Source: Siphonodentalium dalli (taxonomy: Eukaryota > Mollusca > Scaphopoda > Gadilida > Siphonodentaliidae). From it: a stretch of DNA of 64,000 bases. The stretch lies in contig CP136065.1 in the NCBI GenBank assembly GCA_032622095.1, positions 212,270,151 to 212,334,150 of the forward strand, read 5' to 3'. Under the pieces are notes generated by a model, which worked only from the letters and a program-made list of their open reading frames with translations, was not told the DNA's origin and did no database searches. Shown piece by piece: positions 24,163 through 36,229 of the stretch; the stretch's first letter is position 1, and every line of letters begins with the position of its first letter. A program made the position numbers and the translations under genes.

Positions 24163-24879
24163 CGGCGTTGGCCAGGTTAAAGTGATGTGAAACCCTCTGC
24201 ATGTTGTTGATACTCTTGCTCAAAGTGCTACACGTATTCTCATACATTTATATCCAAATAGCATCACAAAACATGATTCTTAAAATGGAATATAAGTAGT
24301 GGCTCACCTTGTCGATTGTCATTTTGTTTATCGCGATTACTCCGTTCCACAAATAAAGAAGTATTTATTCATTTACAACTGCGTATACGTCAGATGTTAT
24401 GACATGAAACATGAACATCATAAACACATTAGATCGCAAAACTTTTACATATATAAAGATGTATCAATCAATCTAGTGGGTTAGACTAAGATTTTGAGGA
24501 CCCCTGGCTATCATATCTCCATGAAGATAAAGATGTTTTAAATAAATGTCCAGGTGCTCCTCTGTTCATTGCGCTAAATATTGACGAAATATTATTTTCA
24601 GTTTAAAGGAAATGTTGCTATGCGCGTATATCAGCTACATGTGCCCGACACAGAGCGAGAATTTGAGTGGTTTATTGTAAATTTTGTGGAAACTATATTG
24701 AATGGGAACAGACTCAATTGTGTTATAATATATACATGATCAATTCTAATATGCGATAAATATACGTTTAATGCTTTCTTCTAGGTATCAGTTTTGCTAG
24801 CCCACTATACGTTTTAACACACACGCTTTGATTCCTCGTATCATATGAGAAGAATGTGTATGCATTTGATGGTAATTGG

Positions 24880-26490
24880 CACTAAACATATTTTTATCAG
24901 TTTTGGTGACCCTCCCGTCCCTATTTAAGATTGAAGCGGTGCCACTTTATCATCATTAAACCACATGCTTAGACTCATTATGGAAATGCATATATATACA
25001 ATTGGTGAAAATTGGCGAGTATACAAATTCATATCAAATTTAGGGCCCCCATATCTCTCGACCAAACGGCACCAATTTGGCGTATCTAAACCACACGATT
25101 AGTTCCTCGTATCATGGGGAAGAATATGTATCAATCTGGTGGAAATCGGCGCTAAACATACTGTTTATATTGTGTGTGTGTCCATCACACACTATATGCA
25201 TCCCTGACTCGAATAGCCCCACTTGTGACATCCTTAAACCACACAATTAGTGTGGTGCTAATCGGCGACTAAACAAATTTTGATCAAATTTAGTGCCCAC
25301 CCCACCTCCATCTCTCACCCAAACAGCACCAATATGGCGTCTGTAAATCACACGATTAGACTCCTCGTATCATGGATAAGAATGTGTATCACTTTGGTGG
25401 ATTGGCGCTAAAAATATTGCGTATCAATTTGGTGCCCATCACTATTCTTCCTTTCAGTGCACCCCTGACTCGAATGACGCGACTGTTGACATATTTAAGC
25501 CACACCATTAGACTCCTCATACCATGCATGGGAATGATATTGTAAATGTGTGGTGGCAATCGGCGACTGAACCCATTCTTACCAAATTTATTGCCCCCCC
25601 CACAATCTTCCATCCAAACGACAGCAATTTGGCGTCTTTAAATCACATAATTAGATTCCTTGTATCATGGAGGAGAATATATATCAATTTGGTTGAAATC
25701 GGCGCTAAAATTAATTTGATCAATTTTGGTTCCTCTCTCCCATTCCATGCATCCCTGACGCGAACGGCGCCACTTTTGACACATTTAAACCACACCACTA
25801 GATGCCTCATATCATCAGAATGATTATATATAAGTTTCGTGGCAATCGGCGACAAACATTTGTTCTGCCCTCCCGCTTTTTTGCCCCCGACAACAACGGC
25901 GTCACTTTAGAAAATTCTAACCCACACCATTATCTTTCTCGTAAAAAGTTACCCCTAGTAGACCCCTTTGGTGCCATCTAGATGGCCCCTCGGTGGTAAG
26001 ATTAGTTTCTTTAAATTTTGGTACCCCTCTCCCCTTCCGTGCATCCCTGACTAGAACGGCGCCACTGCCCACTGTTGACATATTTAAACCACGCCATTAG
26101 ATTCATTATATCATGGGAATTATTATAAATAAGTTTCGTGGCAATCGGAGACAAAAATGTTTTCTGCCCTCTCCGATTTCTGCCCCTGACAACAACGGCG
26201 TCACTTTAGAACATTCCAACCGCACCATTATCTTTCTCGTAATAAGTTACCCCTAGTAGACCCCTTTGGTGCCGTCTAGATGGCCCCTCGGCGATAAATT
26301 AGTTTTATCAATTGTGGTGCCCCTCTGCCCTTTCGTGGCAATCGGCGACAAAAAATATCTCTGCCCCTCCCCTTTTCTGCCCCTGACAACAAAGGCGTCA
26401 TTTTAGAACATTCTAACCCGCACCATTATCTTACTCGTAAAAAGTTACTCATAGAAGACCCCTTTGGTGCCATATAGACGGTACCCTGTG
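24880..26490. repeat. Degenerate satellite-like tandem repeats (left arm)
   Basis: Paragraphs built on GGCG(C/T)CACT.TTGACATATTTAAACCACACCATTAGA, TCATATCATG and TGGCAATCGGCGAC recur every ~160-300 bases. A CCCTGACAACAACGGCGTCA ... CCCCTTTGGTGCC unit occurs three times near the end. The inverted counterpart is 44760-46430. No coding is supported. Confidence 0.7.
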
Positions 26491-27512
26491 AATTTCTATA
26501 GAACACAAACAGACATTCGCAAATATAGATGCACTAATTGCGCAGCGTTGACAAAGGAGATTGAATATTCCCCCAGATTCGCGAAAACAAGCTGACAAAA
26601 GAAACAGAATAAGTGCCTTTGTCATTTTCTTTGAACATATACGCTATTTTCCCATTGGCTGATATGTTTTAAATCAATTTGAATTAAAATAAATAAATAA
26701 ATCAATGTTATTGTCTAATAAATCAGCAACAATGATATCTGAACATTTTTAATATATGATTACAAAATATATGTTGGAGATGTCACATGTGAATGAAATG
26801 TCGAAATGAACAATATGGGACGAAGCCATATACATATCAGAGTTATGGCGGCACGGACTTGGTATGAGTGTTCATTTCTGCATATGGTGCCTAACTCGGT
26901 GAATGTGAATAAATTCCAATTCGCCGACGTTGTCGTAACGTTTTATACATAAATGCACACCGTGTGCACATTTAAGTATACATAAAAGCCCACCAGTCTC
27001 AGTCGGCACGAGATTGAAATGTTGCCGTAAATAATTATTCTGGAGTTCTTATAATAAAGGCATAAATTTCTTTTAGCATATTGCAAGGACGAAACTACGA
27101 TAAAAGTTTATAAAAAAGGCATAAATTTCTTTTAGCACAAGGACGAAGCTACGATAAAATTTATCATTGGTCATATATTGATCTTGCGGACCGAAATAAC
27201 TGCATGGTTATTTGTTCGATGAACGGAAGAACATGAACTTACAATTATTATCAACACGTGTGCATTTATGTAGAAAACACTACGACAATGACCCCTGTCA
27301 ATTGACATCACGCGAGACTGGTGTGCATTTATATATGTATAAAACGTTACGACAACGGCCACACCATGCAGTGCCTCGATCCATTCTGATATAACTAAAA
27401 TGCATTTCCATCGTCTTGATTGTGTAGACACTTTGAGTCAGCTAACCAAACGTCACAAATTTAGCTAGTTTTGGCGTCAAATTAGATAAAAGCCCACTTA
27501 ATTTTCGAACCC
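26491..27512. other. Non-coding left-arm sequence
   Basis: Contains a pair of near-identical ~60-base blocks (CATAAATTTCTTTTAGCA... GGACGAA.CTACGATAAAA, 27058-27165) and repeated ATAAATGCACAC.. words (26950-27350). The mirror image is at 43745-44560. Confidence 0.45.
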
Positions 27513-28035
27513 CCAGATCACATTACATAAAATATTATTCCATATTATATACCATGAACCACCATATCACATTACATAAAGCATATTCCATATTATATAC
27601 CATGAACCCCCAGATAACATTACATAAAACATATTCCATATTATATACAATGAACCACCAGATCACATTACATAAAACATATTCCATATTATATACCATG
27701 AACCACCAGATCAACATTACATAAAACATATTCCATATTATATACCATGAACCACCAGATCACATTACATAAAACATATTCCATATTATATACCATGAAC
27801 CACCAGATCACATTACATAAAACATATTCCATATTATATACCATGAACCACCAGATCAACATTACATAAAACATATTCCATATTATATACCATGAACCAC
27901 CAGATCACATTACATAAAACATATTCCATATTATATACCATGAACCACCAGATCACATTACATAAAACATATTCCATATTATATACCATGAACCACCAGA
28001 TCACATTACATAAAACATATTCCATATTATATACC
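27513..28035. repeat. 48-bp minisatellite, ~11 copies
   Basis: The unit contains CATATTCCATATTATATACC and ATGAACCACCAGATCACATT. The unit length is a multiple of three, so one minus-strand frame stays open through most of the array (NMEYVLCNVIWWFMVY per unit), broken by +1 insertions. The right arm has about twice as many units. Treated as non-coding. Confidence 0.9.
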
Positions 28036-29732
28036 ATTTGAAAGAGGAAGCTCCAAATCATTGTATTATCAACTGATCCAGTCGAATAAACTAGGAACAT
28101 TGTTTTTGTCGAGGTACTGATGTGTGTTCTGTGATTAATTCTGATCCAGTCTGCACTGTAAAGTCTATTATTCTCAATTGTAGGGGAATAACTCTATCTC
28201 TTAGTTTGAATTCTGATGCATTCTGTGTTAAAAAGGGGGAAGTCTTGGAATGAATCTGAGAATATCTATCACTTGGTGGACACTCCTATGCCATAGCTGT
28301 TCCGTATTCTGGTGGAATATATATTTTTTTGGTTCCTCTTCCAAATGGAATATAATATGGGATATGTTGTGTATAATGTAATGAAGGGGGTGAAGGAGAA
28401 GATCACTCGATCATTTCGACCATCCCGGGCACGAAGCGCCCACCCACTCTCTCATCGTATAATGTAATGAAGGGGAAGATCACTCGATCTTTTCGACCAT
28501 CCAGGGTGCTTCGCACCCACCCACTCTCTCATCGTATAATGTAATCTGGTCATTCGAACGGACATGGCTCATTCGAACCTCCAAATGTTTGTCTACGTAA
28601 TTTGGAGCGACGATACGATAGGTCGATGAATAAACCAACGATTGCTATACCGTCTTCATATGCTCTGAAAAAACACTTGCGAAAGTCACAGCCATTTTTC
28701 AGACGTTTTCCACTTTTCGTCAGAAGTCAGACAAACGCTCTTTGTTGCTACCATATCAGGAATAGACTACCACGGAACGCTCTTTTCTGTTCCATGTCGC
28801 GCAAATAGCGGGTTTTTGTTTGGGACCCAAACACCGTATTCACAGTTGTATTTTCCATTACTTCAATGCGTCTTTTTTGGGTTACATAATGCTCGTAGAA
28901 AGGTAGTTCAGATAATTATCGACCTATTTCGATACTGAGAAAAATTCAAAATGTAATAATATTATGTTTATTTTGGAACGCAAACCGCCATGTGGCTTTA
29001 ATTGAATCAATATTAGAATGAATAACGTCAAGTCACATTATGGAGGTATGATTCACTAAATAATTAACCATGACGATCGATTTTGACTGAACAGTAGCGA
29101 AGTCAAAATGTAGGTATGATTCACTAATTAATTAATGAAAAAATCAATAATAATTTGACGCCAAATAGCTCTAAGACGGGTGTGTACTTTCAGTACGTCT
29201 GTGTCACACTCCATTGCACAATCTCGACGTTAAACCGACATGCTTTCATCAATTTAAGCCTACATTAAAACAAACTGATCAAGTCTGATACGCAGGATGC
29301 CATGTTTCTTCATCACCAATTGCAAATCATCTAAACGCTAACACGACACCAAAGGAAAACGAATCAATCCCGACATGGATTATAAAATAAACTCGAAATC
29401 ATTCACATTCTTGGAACCTGTACATAAAGGGGATTACATGTATCGATCACAGTGCCCCTAGCTATCTAATATGCAATAAGATTAACTACCTCTTGATAGA
29501 GGTTACCCTGGCCAACACAATTCGCTATGCTGCATAACTATGGCGTGGGACTTTCGTGACCGGAATGGTTTGAGCGAACAATCACTTTATAAATACCTCC
29601 TACTTTCTTGTGGAATTTGATATCTCATGCACTTGCGAAATTGTTGCCAATCGGGAATTATATTTGCATTTGGGAAATTTGCCAAGAAGAAGCGCGAACA
29701 ATGGTCCCTCCCCATGTGGCATGATGCTGGAG
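28036..29732. other. 3' flank of left GPCR, repeats
   Basis: Holds a direct duplication of ~95 bases (GAAGATCACTCGATC.TTTCGACCATCC...CACCCACTCTCTCATCG, 28395-28460 and 28466-28535) absent as a pair from the right arm, and the dispersed repeat with paired GCTCTTT boxes (28560-28980). No gene is seen. Confidence 0.45.
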
Positions 29733-30773
29733 TCAAACGCAATTTGGCACCTCTAGTGGGCGTGTTCCATTTTGTAATAAAATCGACTTGTCGATCCTCG
29801 CAGCTTTCCATCCAATGGCTTGGGCTAACTCCCGTCTAAACCTGCTACTACTCACATAGTACGTGAAGCAGTTCAGACCTGTATTGCAACCGAATACAAG
29901 AAGAAGCACGGAATATGTGGCCCTGAGTTCGGGGGTGTTTAGTTCTTCATAATCCGGACCAACTCTCAAAATACACATGAATAAGAAAATTGGTAGCCCG
30001 AAGATAGCGAACTGCAAACTGGTTGCGAGAAGAATGATGACGGTTGAGTTCATGTTTTGTCCTAACATCCTTCCGCGGTGATCACTTGAGTTATGTTCGT
30101 TGACACTAAACTGTCCCAACCTTGTCCTAGTGTTCCGTATCGACACCATCAGTGCAATATTGCAAACTAGAAGAATTACGAATGGCACGGCAGACCCCCT
30201 CATTATAGTAATCCAGTTCAACGTAAGGTTCACGAACGTTAAATACACTTGACTGCCTTCGTATATGCACGTCCTGTCCGGTCCTTCACCTGAAGCTCTC
30301 CTTCCAACTATAATGTGAAATGACAGTGCAGAGTTAATCACTGTTGATATCGTCAGCTCAATTGCCATTCTCGTCTTCGTCAGTTTTGGGCTGTTTAAAG
30401 GAAACAAAACGACAATAGTTCTCTCTACCACCAGAATGGCCAGACACCACACCGATAAGCCAGAAAGTGTATGAACAGAAAACCAGAAGAAGCCGCAGGT
30501 TGTTGAGTTAATTGCCCGGACATCAAATCCCACGATACTTGATATGATTCCAGGAAGCGGAAAGATCAAGAGATTCAATGTGTCAACGACCGAGAGGTAA
30601 ATAAATCCTATGTATATTGGTGTTCGTCGCATCGACTTCCTCGCGAAAACCGTTATAACGAGCACGTTTCCGATTGTTCCGGCGCAGACGACAAGAGAAC
30701 CCACTATCATCCACAACCAACCGGTTATAACAACGAAAATAGTAAGATTAGAACTGTTTTCGGTTGTGTTCAT
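29733..30773 (-). CDS. Intronless rhodopsin-type (class A) GPCR, intact copy
   Basis: A single open frame of 346 codons, the normal length for a class A receptor. The N-terminus has three N-glycosylation sequons (N2, N6, N9). TM1 carries GNVLVI (35-40) and TM2 the conserved Asp in LSVVD (64). Cys93 at the top of TM3 can pair with Cys169 in loop 2. TM3 ends ERT (117-119) in place of DRY. TM4 to TM6 lie near 137-156, 193-215 and 241-268, and TM7 ends NCFTYY (301-306) in place of NPxxY. The layout fits invertebrate peptide or orphan chemosensory-like receptors (FMRFamide-receptor-like), but the ligand is unknown. A near-identical inverted copy at 39345-40388 has a stop, and a truncated tandem copy starts at 32610. 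Confidence 0.85.
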   Translation of the reverse strand: MNTTENSSNLTIFVVITGWLWMIVGSLVVCAGTIGNVLVITVFARKSMRRTPIYIGFIYLSVVDTLNLLIFPLPGIISSIVGFDVRAINSTTCGFFWFSVHTLSGLSVWCLAILVVERTIVVLFPLNSPKLTKTRMAIELTISTVINSALSFHIIVGRRASGEGPDRTCIYEGSQVYLTFVNLTLNWITIMRGSAVPFVILLVCNIALMVSIRNTRTRLGQFSVNEHNSSDHRGRMLGQNMNSTVIILLATSLQFAIFGLPIFLFMCILRVGPDYEELNTPELRATYSVLLLVFGCNTGLNCFTYYVSSSRFRRELAQAIGWKAARIDKSILLQNGTRPLEVPNCV

Positions 30774-31476
30774 CTTTCGACTGAAGCAGTGCGTATGTTC
30801 ACGATCTGAGCCGTTTACAACTGCGAAATTTGAATCAATTCATATCACAATATTATTGACCGGAAAATTGTTGGCTATTGTTTAAATGAACTGGCGCTCG
30901 ATACTGCCCATTGTAAGTGTAAAATTGGTTCGGGAAAAAAGCACCTGTGTGGTGGATGTAGTAATCTTTTTTCCCCATTACCTGAAACCGGGGTGGTTTA
31001 AAAATCAATCGAGACCCATCACATCGACGATCGTCACCAATAATATTTGCTTGGAAATTTAAGTGGGTTTATGACTTTATTTTGATCGCCGGAACATGAC
31101 AGTGCATAATTAGCATTTATGTCAAATTTAAAGTGATGTGAAACACTCCGGTAGGGTGATCAAATAGAAATAAAGGATAATCTTGCTCAAAGTGGTTATT
31201 TTTACAAATCTTAATCCAAACTGACAACACACACAATCATTATTATATATTAATTAAATTCAATGACTCTCGATGGCGAAATCGTTTTCGTTACTTTATC
31301 GCCGATAGTTGCATCCGGAATCGAGAGCGCAGTTCAGGTGATGTTTTCTATGGAGTGGTTCCTTCGATTTGCTTCAGATTTTCGACGATGTAGTAGAATG
31401 CTACATTCCTCCAGTTGGCATAGTGCCTGAATACTAATTTAACAGTTTAACGCACCCGAACAAGTCCATAAGGACT

Positions 31477-32250
31477 TTAACCCATTCAGTGCCGGCGACG
31501 TATATATACGTCGCCCGAAAAGCGCCAACCATTTGCCGGCGACGTATATATACGTCGCCCAGAACATCTCGCTTAAAACATGCTCTACCGGGCGAAAAAC
31601 TCACTATTTCATTATGGGTGTACATGTTTAAAACACTGTGGATTACAAGTCACGTCTTGGGATAATTTTCATCGGGGGGGGGGGTGAGTGGCGGCGGCTG
31701 GTATGTTTATACGCGCATGCGTATATCCAATTTGTAAACCATGGCGTAGCCGAAGATATCTCCGTTCAAACGACGTATCGGACAGCTCCGTACGTTGAGG
31801 CATTCGGGAGGTAGAGCCGCCTGAATATAGGTGGTGAAAAATTGTGTGTTTTGTGGGCGTGACTAAAGTCTTGCAGAGTTCAAACTCTCTAAGAGGTCAA
31901 CGTATACAGCGTCCAAATCTGTTAATTGGAGACCGATTTTGATTGCGTAAAAGGCGATTACTATCAAATCGGGCATGCCCTAATCCATAGAACACTTGGT
32001 TTATCGCCAAACGATCGAGGAACACCGATTTGGACAACGCGCACATTACGTCAATCAAAATATGTACCTTAAGGGGTTCGCCAAATTACAATGATAAATT
32101 ACTACAGGAAACATTGTCAATATATTGCTCTTACATGTTTTAAGATATCGAACGGACATTTGGTAGTGAGGTGTTTTTCGATGTGCTGAATTCGATTGAA
32201 TTGTCACCGAGTTACTCTGATTGCCCAAATTTGTGTCATTGACGGCATAC
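31477..32250. mobile_element. Truncated left end of a TTAA element (duplicated)
   Basis: Begins TTAACCCATTCAGTGCCGGC exactly like 33313 and carries the same pair of CGACGTATATATACGTCG palindromes (31494-31558). It is cut at the tandem-duplication junction, so it lacks its right end. Confidence 0.75.
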
Positions 32251-32610
32251 AATAGTTCTCTCTACCACCAGAATGGCCAGACACCACACCGATAAGCCAG
32301 AAAGTGTATGAACAGAAAACCAGAAGAAGCCGCAGGTTGTTGAGTTAATTGCCCGGACATCAAATCCCACGATACTTGATATGATTCCAGGAAGCGGAAA
32401 GATCAAGAGATTCAATGTGTCAACGACCGAGAGGTAAATAAATCCTATGTATATTGGTGTTCGTCGCATCGACTTCCTCGCGAAAACCGTTATAACGAGC
32501 ACGTTTCCGATTGTTCCGGCGCAGACGACAAGAGAACCCACTATCATCCACAACCAACCGGTTATAACAACGAAAATAGTAAGATTAGAACTGTTTTCGG
32601 TTGTGTTCAT
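32236..32610 (-). pseudogene. 5' fragment of the GPCR, made by tandem duplication
   Basis: The first 121 codons are identical in translation to the intact copy (through TM3 and VVERTIV). The frame then crosses the duplication junction into unrelated sequence and stops after three codons. A product would have three helices and no signalling core. The upstream flank is the same as that of the intact copy, so it may still be transcribed. Confidence 0.85.
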
Positions 32611-33312
32611 CTTTCGACTGAAGCAGTGCGTATGTTCACGATCTGAGCCGTTTACAACTGCGAAATTTGAATCAATTCATATCACAATATTATTGACCGG
32701 AAAATTGGTGGCTATTGTTTAAATGAACTGGCGCTCGATACTGCCCATTGTAAGTGTAAAATTGGTTCGGGAAAAAAGCACCTGTGTGGTGGATGTAGTA
32801 ATCTTTTTTCCCCATTACCTGAAACCGGGTGGTTTAAAAATCAATCGAGACCCATCACATCGACGATCGTCACCAATAATATTTGCTTGGAAATTTAAGT
32901 GGGTTTATGACTTTATTTTGATCGCCGGAACATGACAGTGCATAATTAGCATTTATGTCAAATTTAAAGTGATGTGAAACACTCCGGTAGGGTGATCAAA
33001 TAGAAATGAAGGATAATCTTGCTCAAAGTGGTTATTTTTACAAATCTTAATCCAAACTGACAACACACACAATCATTATTATATATTAATTAAATTCAAT
33101 GACTCTCGATGGCGAAATCGTTTTCGTTACTTTATCGCCGATAGTTGCATCCGGAATCGAGAGCGCAGTTCAGGTGATGTTTTCTATGGAGTGGTTCCTT
33201 CGATTTGCTTCAGATTTTCGACGATGTAGTAGAATGCTACATTCCTCCAGTTGGCATAGTGCCTGAATACTAATTTAACAGTTTAACGCACCCGAACAAG
33301 TCCATAAGGACT

Positions 33313-34674
33313 TTAACCCATTCAGTGCCGGCGACGTATATATACGTCGCCCGAAAAGCGCCAACCATTTGCCGGCGACGTATATATACGTCGCCCAGAA
33401 CATCTCGCTTAAAACATGCTCTACCGGGCGAAAAACTCACTATTTCATTATGGGTGTACATGTTTAAAACACTGTGGATTACAAGTCACGTCTTGGGATA
33501 ATTTTCATCGGGGGGGGGGGGGGTGAGTGGCGGCGGCTGGTATGTTTATACGCGCATGCGTATATCCAATTTGTAAACCATGGCGTAGCCGAAGATATCT
33601 CCGTTCAAACGACGTATCGGGCAGCTCCGTACGTTGAGGCATTCGGGAGGTAGAGCCGCCTGAATATAGGTGGTGAAAAATTGTGTGTTTTGTGGGCGTG
33701 ACTAAAGTCTTGCAGAGTTCAAACTCTCTAAGAGGTCAACGTATACAGCGTCCAAATCTGTTAATTGGAGACCGATTTTGATTGCGTAAAAGGCGATTAC
33801 TATCAAATCGGGCATGCCCTAATCCATAGAACACTTGGTTTATCGCCAAACGATCGAGGAACGCCGATTTGGACAACGCGCACATTACGTCAATCAAAAT
33901 ATGTACCTTAAGGGGTTCGCCAAATTACAATGATAAATTACTACAGGAAACATTGTCAATATATTGCTCTTACATGTTTTAAGATATCGAACGGACATTT
34001 GGTAGTGAGGTGTTTTTCGATGTGCTGAATTCGATTGAATTGTCACCGAGTTACTCTGATTGCCCAAATTTGTGTCATTGACGGCATACATGTAGCTACG
34101 TGTACCGCACGAACGGGGAACTATAGTATACGCCGCACAGCGAAAGTACGATTGTTGTAGGCATTTAGAACGGACACAATTGATTTTCAAATTGTTTTCA
34201 GTTTTGCAATTTGCTTTTCTAGGAAATCGGTTATTGTAAACGTCATCCCATTTAGAAAATTCGTTAGGTCTCACTAATCACCCCCCCCCCCCCCAATTCC
34301 GATCTTTGCCATAACATAATGCTATGTTATTCCACCAGCAAAATTAATGCCTAAAACTACACAGAATATATTAGTTAGATGGCCACAAAATACAACACAT
34401 TTGCAATTTCATACAATCGGTGTTAATTTGAAGTATTCGTTGCCATGGCAACGTGAAAGTTTGGAGCTGTAATGAACCTGTATTACCGGAATTGGACTTT
34501 TAAAGAACTTCTTGAGTAGGGCCTATACTATCAATGTCTGCTGTCAATTCAATTCTTTCCAATATTGAATAATCAAAGTAAATATCTAGTTAGTGTAAAT
34601 GATAGCTTTTCCCACAGGAAACCTGGCACTCAGCCATCCGTTTCCCCCAGGAAACCTGGCACTGAATGAGTTAA
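33313..34674. mobile_element. Complete 1.36-kb TTAA element, piggyBac-like, non-autonomous
   Basis: TTAA at 33313-33316 and 34671-34674 bracket terminal repeats TTAACCCATTCAGTGCC and, inverted, TTAACTCATTCAGTGCC. The palindromic mirror site in the right arm (ATTCCTTAAAGTCCG, about 38631-38645) has a single TTAA and none of the element, so the insertion and TTAA duplication are shown directly. Two CGACGTATATATACGTCG palindromes sit near the left end. There is no transposase frame. A C-run lies at 34280-34294. Confidence 0.85.
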
Positions 34675-34922
34675 GGAATGACGATTACGTGTCGCTGTGA
34701 TGGTCAATATTGGCAATATACTATACCGTATAGGTGTTAATAATCGACCTGCTGAGTGTCCCTCACCCGCCCAGTCCCTTTTATTGTGAGGGTTGTCCGG
34801 GAGGAACCGGTCGGGTTTTAGCCACACCGGATATATGCGTTAGATCCTCTCCACAAGGACACTAGTTGCCTAATGCTGATGAGGCGTTCTTCTGTGTCCA
34901 TTGGTCATAATGAAATGTAATA

Positions 34923-36011
34923 GAATGTTTAGGAGCGGTTTATTCTGAGATATCAATGGCATTTCCATATTATATGGACCAGGGTGTAATAAAGAATTTG
35001 AAAGTTCGTTACAGGAAGAAAGATATTCATCGATACCTCGAGGCTATTGACAAGGAGACTGAACTAAATTTAATTTGAATGTTCTCGATGCCATGACATT
35101 GATGCAGTAATCGTGGGCCAATGTTACAGAAACGACAGTCGCCAACTGCTTTAGGCACTGTAGCTTTGAGGCAAAAGGCAACAGAGAGACTACAGACTCC
35201 GACGATGACAACATTGAAGATGACTTGCCATTGAGCCAATTAGCGAAACTCGGACTAAACCAAATGAAATCATATGTTAACATCGACGATGAAATAACAA
35301 CATGTGCTACGACAACAGAAGATGACATCGTGGATGCTATCTTGGCAGAAAAAGAAAAAGAAAAAGAGAACACAACTGAAGACGAGGTCATAGAGTGCAC
35401 CAAGCCCGACCCGACAATCGATGACGCAATGCATAGCTGCGACATTGTACTGCGTTATATCATGACCCAAGCAGACATGAGCGACGACGTAATGAAGATA
35501 CTGGGGATCAGCGATAAACTAAAGAGAGATTCAACAACTAATTTTTTGCAGAAACTACAGTCCTTGATAACCAGTCACTTCCAATCCTGAATCCCAATTT
35601 TTGTAAATACTATTGTAACCACTTCCGGGTCAAATGTACTTTTGTTATTTCTACCGCGAATTTGTTGATGTTTTCTTATCATATTCTGTTGTTTTTATTA
35701 TATTATTCAATATATAATCAGAACAAATATCATATCGTCTGTTGTATGTGATCAGCATAGTCACTGACTTTTGATTTAGCGTGGGTATATAGCGTGCACA
35801 AGGTTGGAAACAATTATTATCGGATCGAAATGAATTTGACTAGTTGCAATTTGTGGTCACCAAATGGTCAAAATGGTTAAGTCGAACACACGGATAACTC
35901 AAAGTAAACCAACGGTCCCTTGCGATTCGACTTAACGAAGTTTAACTGTAATTATTATATATCTACCAATTTCAGATATAATTTGATATGCATTCATGTT
36001 GATTGTTAATA
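34923..36011 (+). mobile_element. pogo/Tigger-type transposon remnant, left arm only
   Basis: This ~1.09-kb stretch is missing from the mirror position in the right arm, and TAATA occurs at both edges (34918-34922, 36007-36011). It contains a transposase C-terminal fragment (34955-35590). Its probable right terminus, ...CGACTTAACGAAGTTTAACTG followed by TA (35925-35950), has the CAGT-ended inverted-repeat style of pogo/Tigger elements. The other terminus is gone. Confidence 0.75.
34955..35590 (+). pseudogene. Transposase C-terminal fragment (pogo/Tigger, DDE family)
   Basis: The 5' part reads MDQGVIKNLKVRYRKK, the segment around the last catalytic Asp region of Tigger transposases (normally PLDQG-x-I-x-x-x-K). 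It then meets a stop and a frameshift near 35075-35130, and continues open to 35590: NCFRHCSFEAKG, an acidic stretch, LPLSQLAKLGL and an Asp/Glu-rich tail. The tail is typical of the family. The DNA-binding domain and first catalytic residues are absent. Inactive. Confidence 0.75.
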
Positions 36012-36229
36012 TACATGTTAATATGTATTTTATATGGCATCTGTCCCTGGTGTGTTTACATTGTCAATAAATTATCTACCTAACTGTATATCGTATAAAA
36101 TATGTGTCGCTGAAGGTCAGTAATTTAGTGTCATATGTGATTGGTTCCGATGACAATGCATGTGACCATGTACATGCATTCTAGGTTTTGCTGCCGGCGA
36201 ATCGAGATTTGTTATAAGCATGCCCTTAT

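Larger units (their letters stand above)
30414..34089. repeat. ~1.84-kb tandem duplication, two near-identical units
   Basis: 30414-32250 is repeated at 32251-34089 with only a few substitutions and homopolymer changes. The junction (GGCATAC|AATAGTT) shares the trinucleotide ACA with both parental edges. Each unit carries the first ~121 codons of the GPCR, its 5' flank and the left part of a TTAA element. The right palindrome arm has one unit, so the duplication is later than the inverted duplication or was lost there. Confidence 0.9.
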
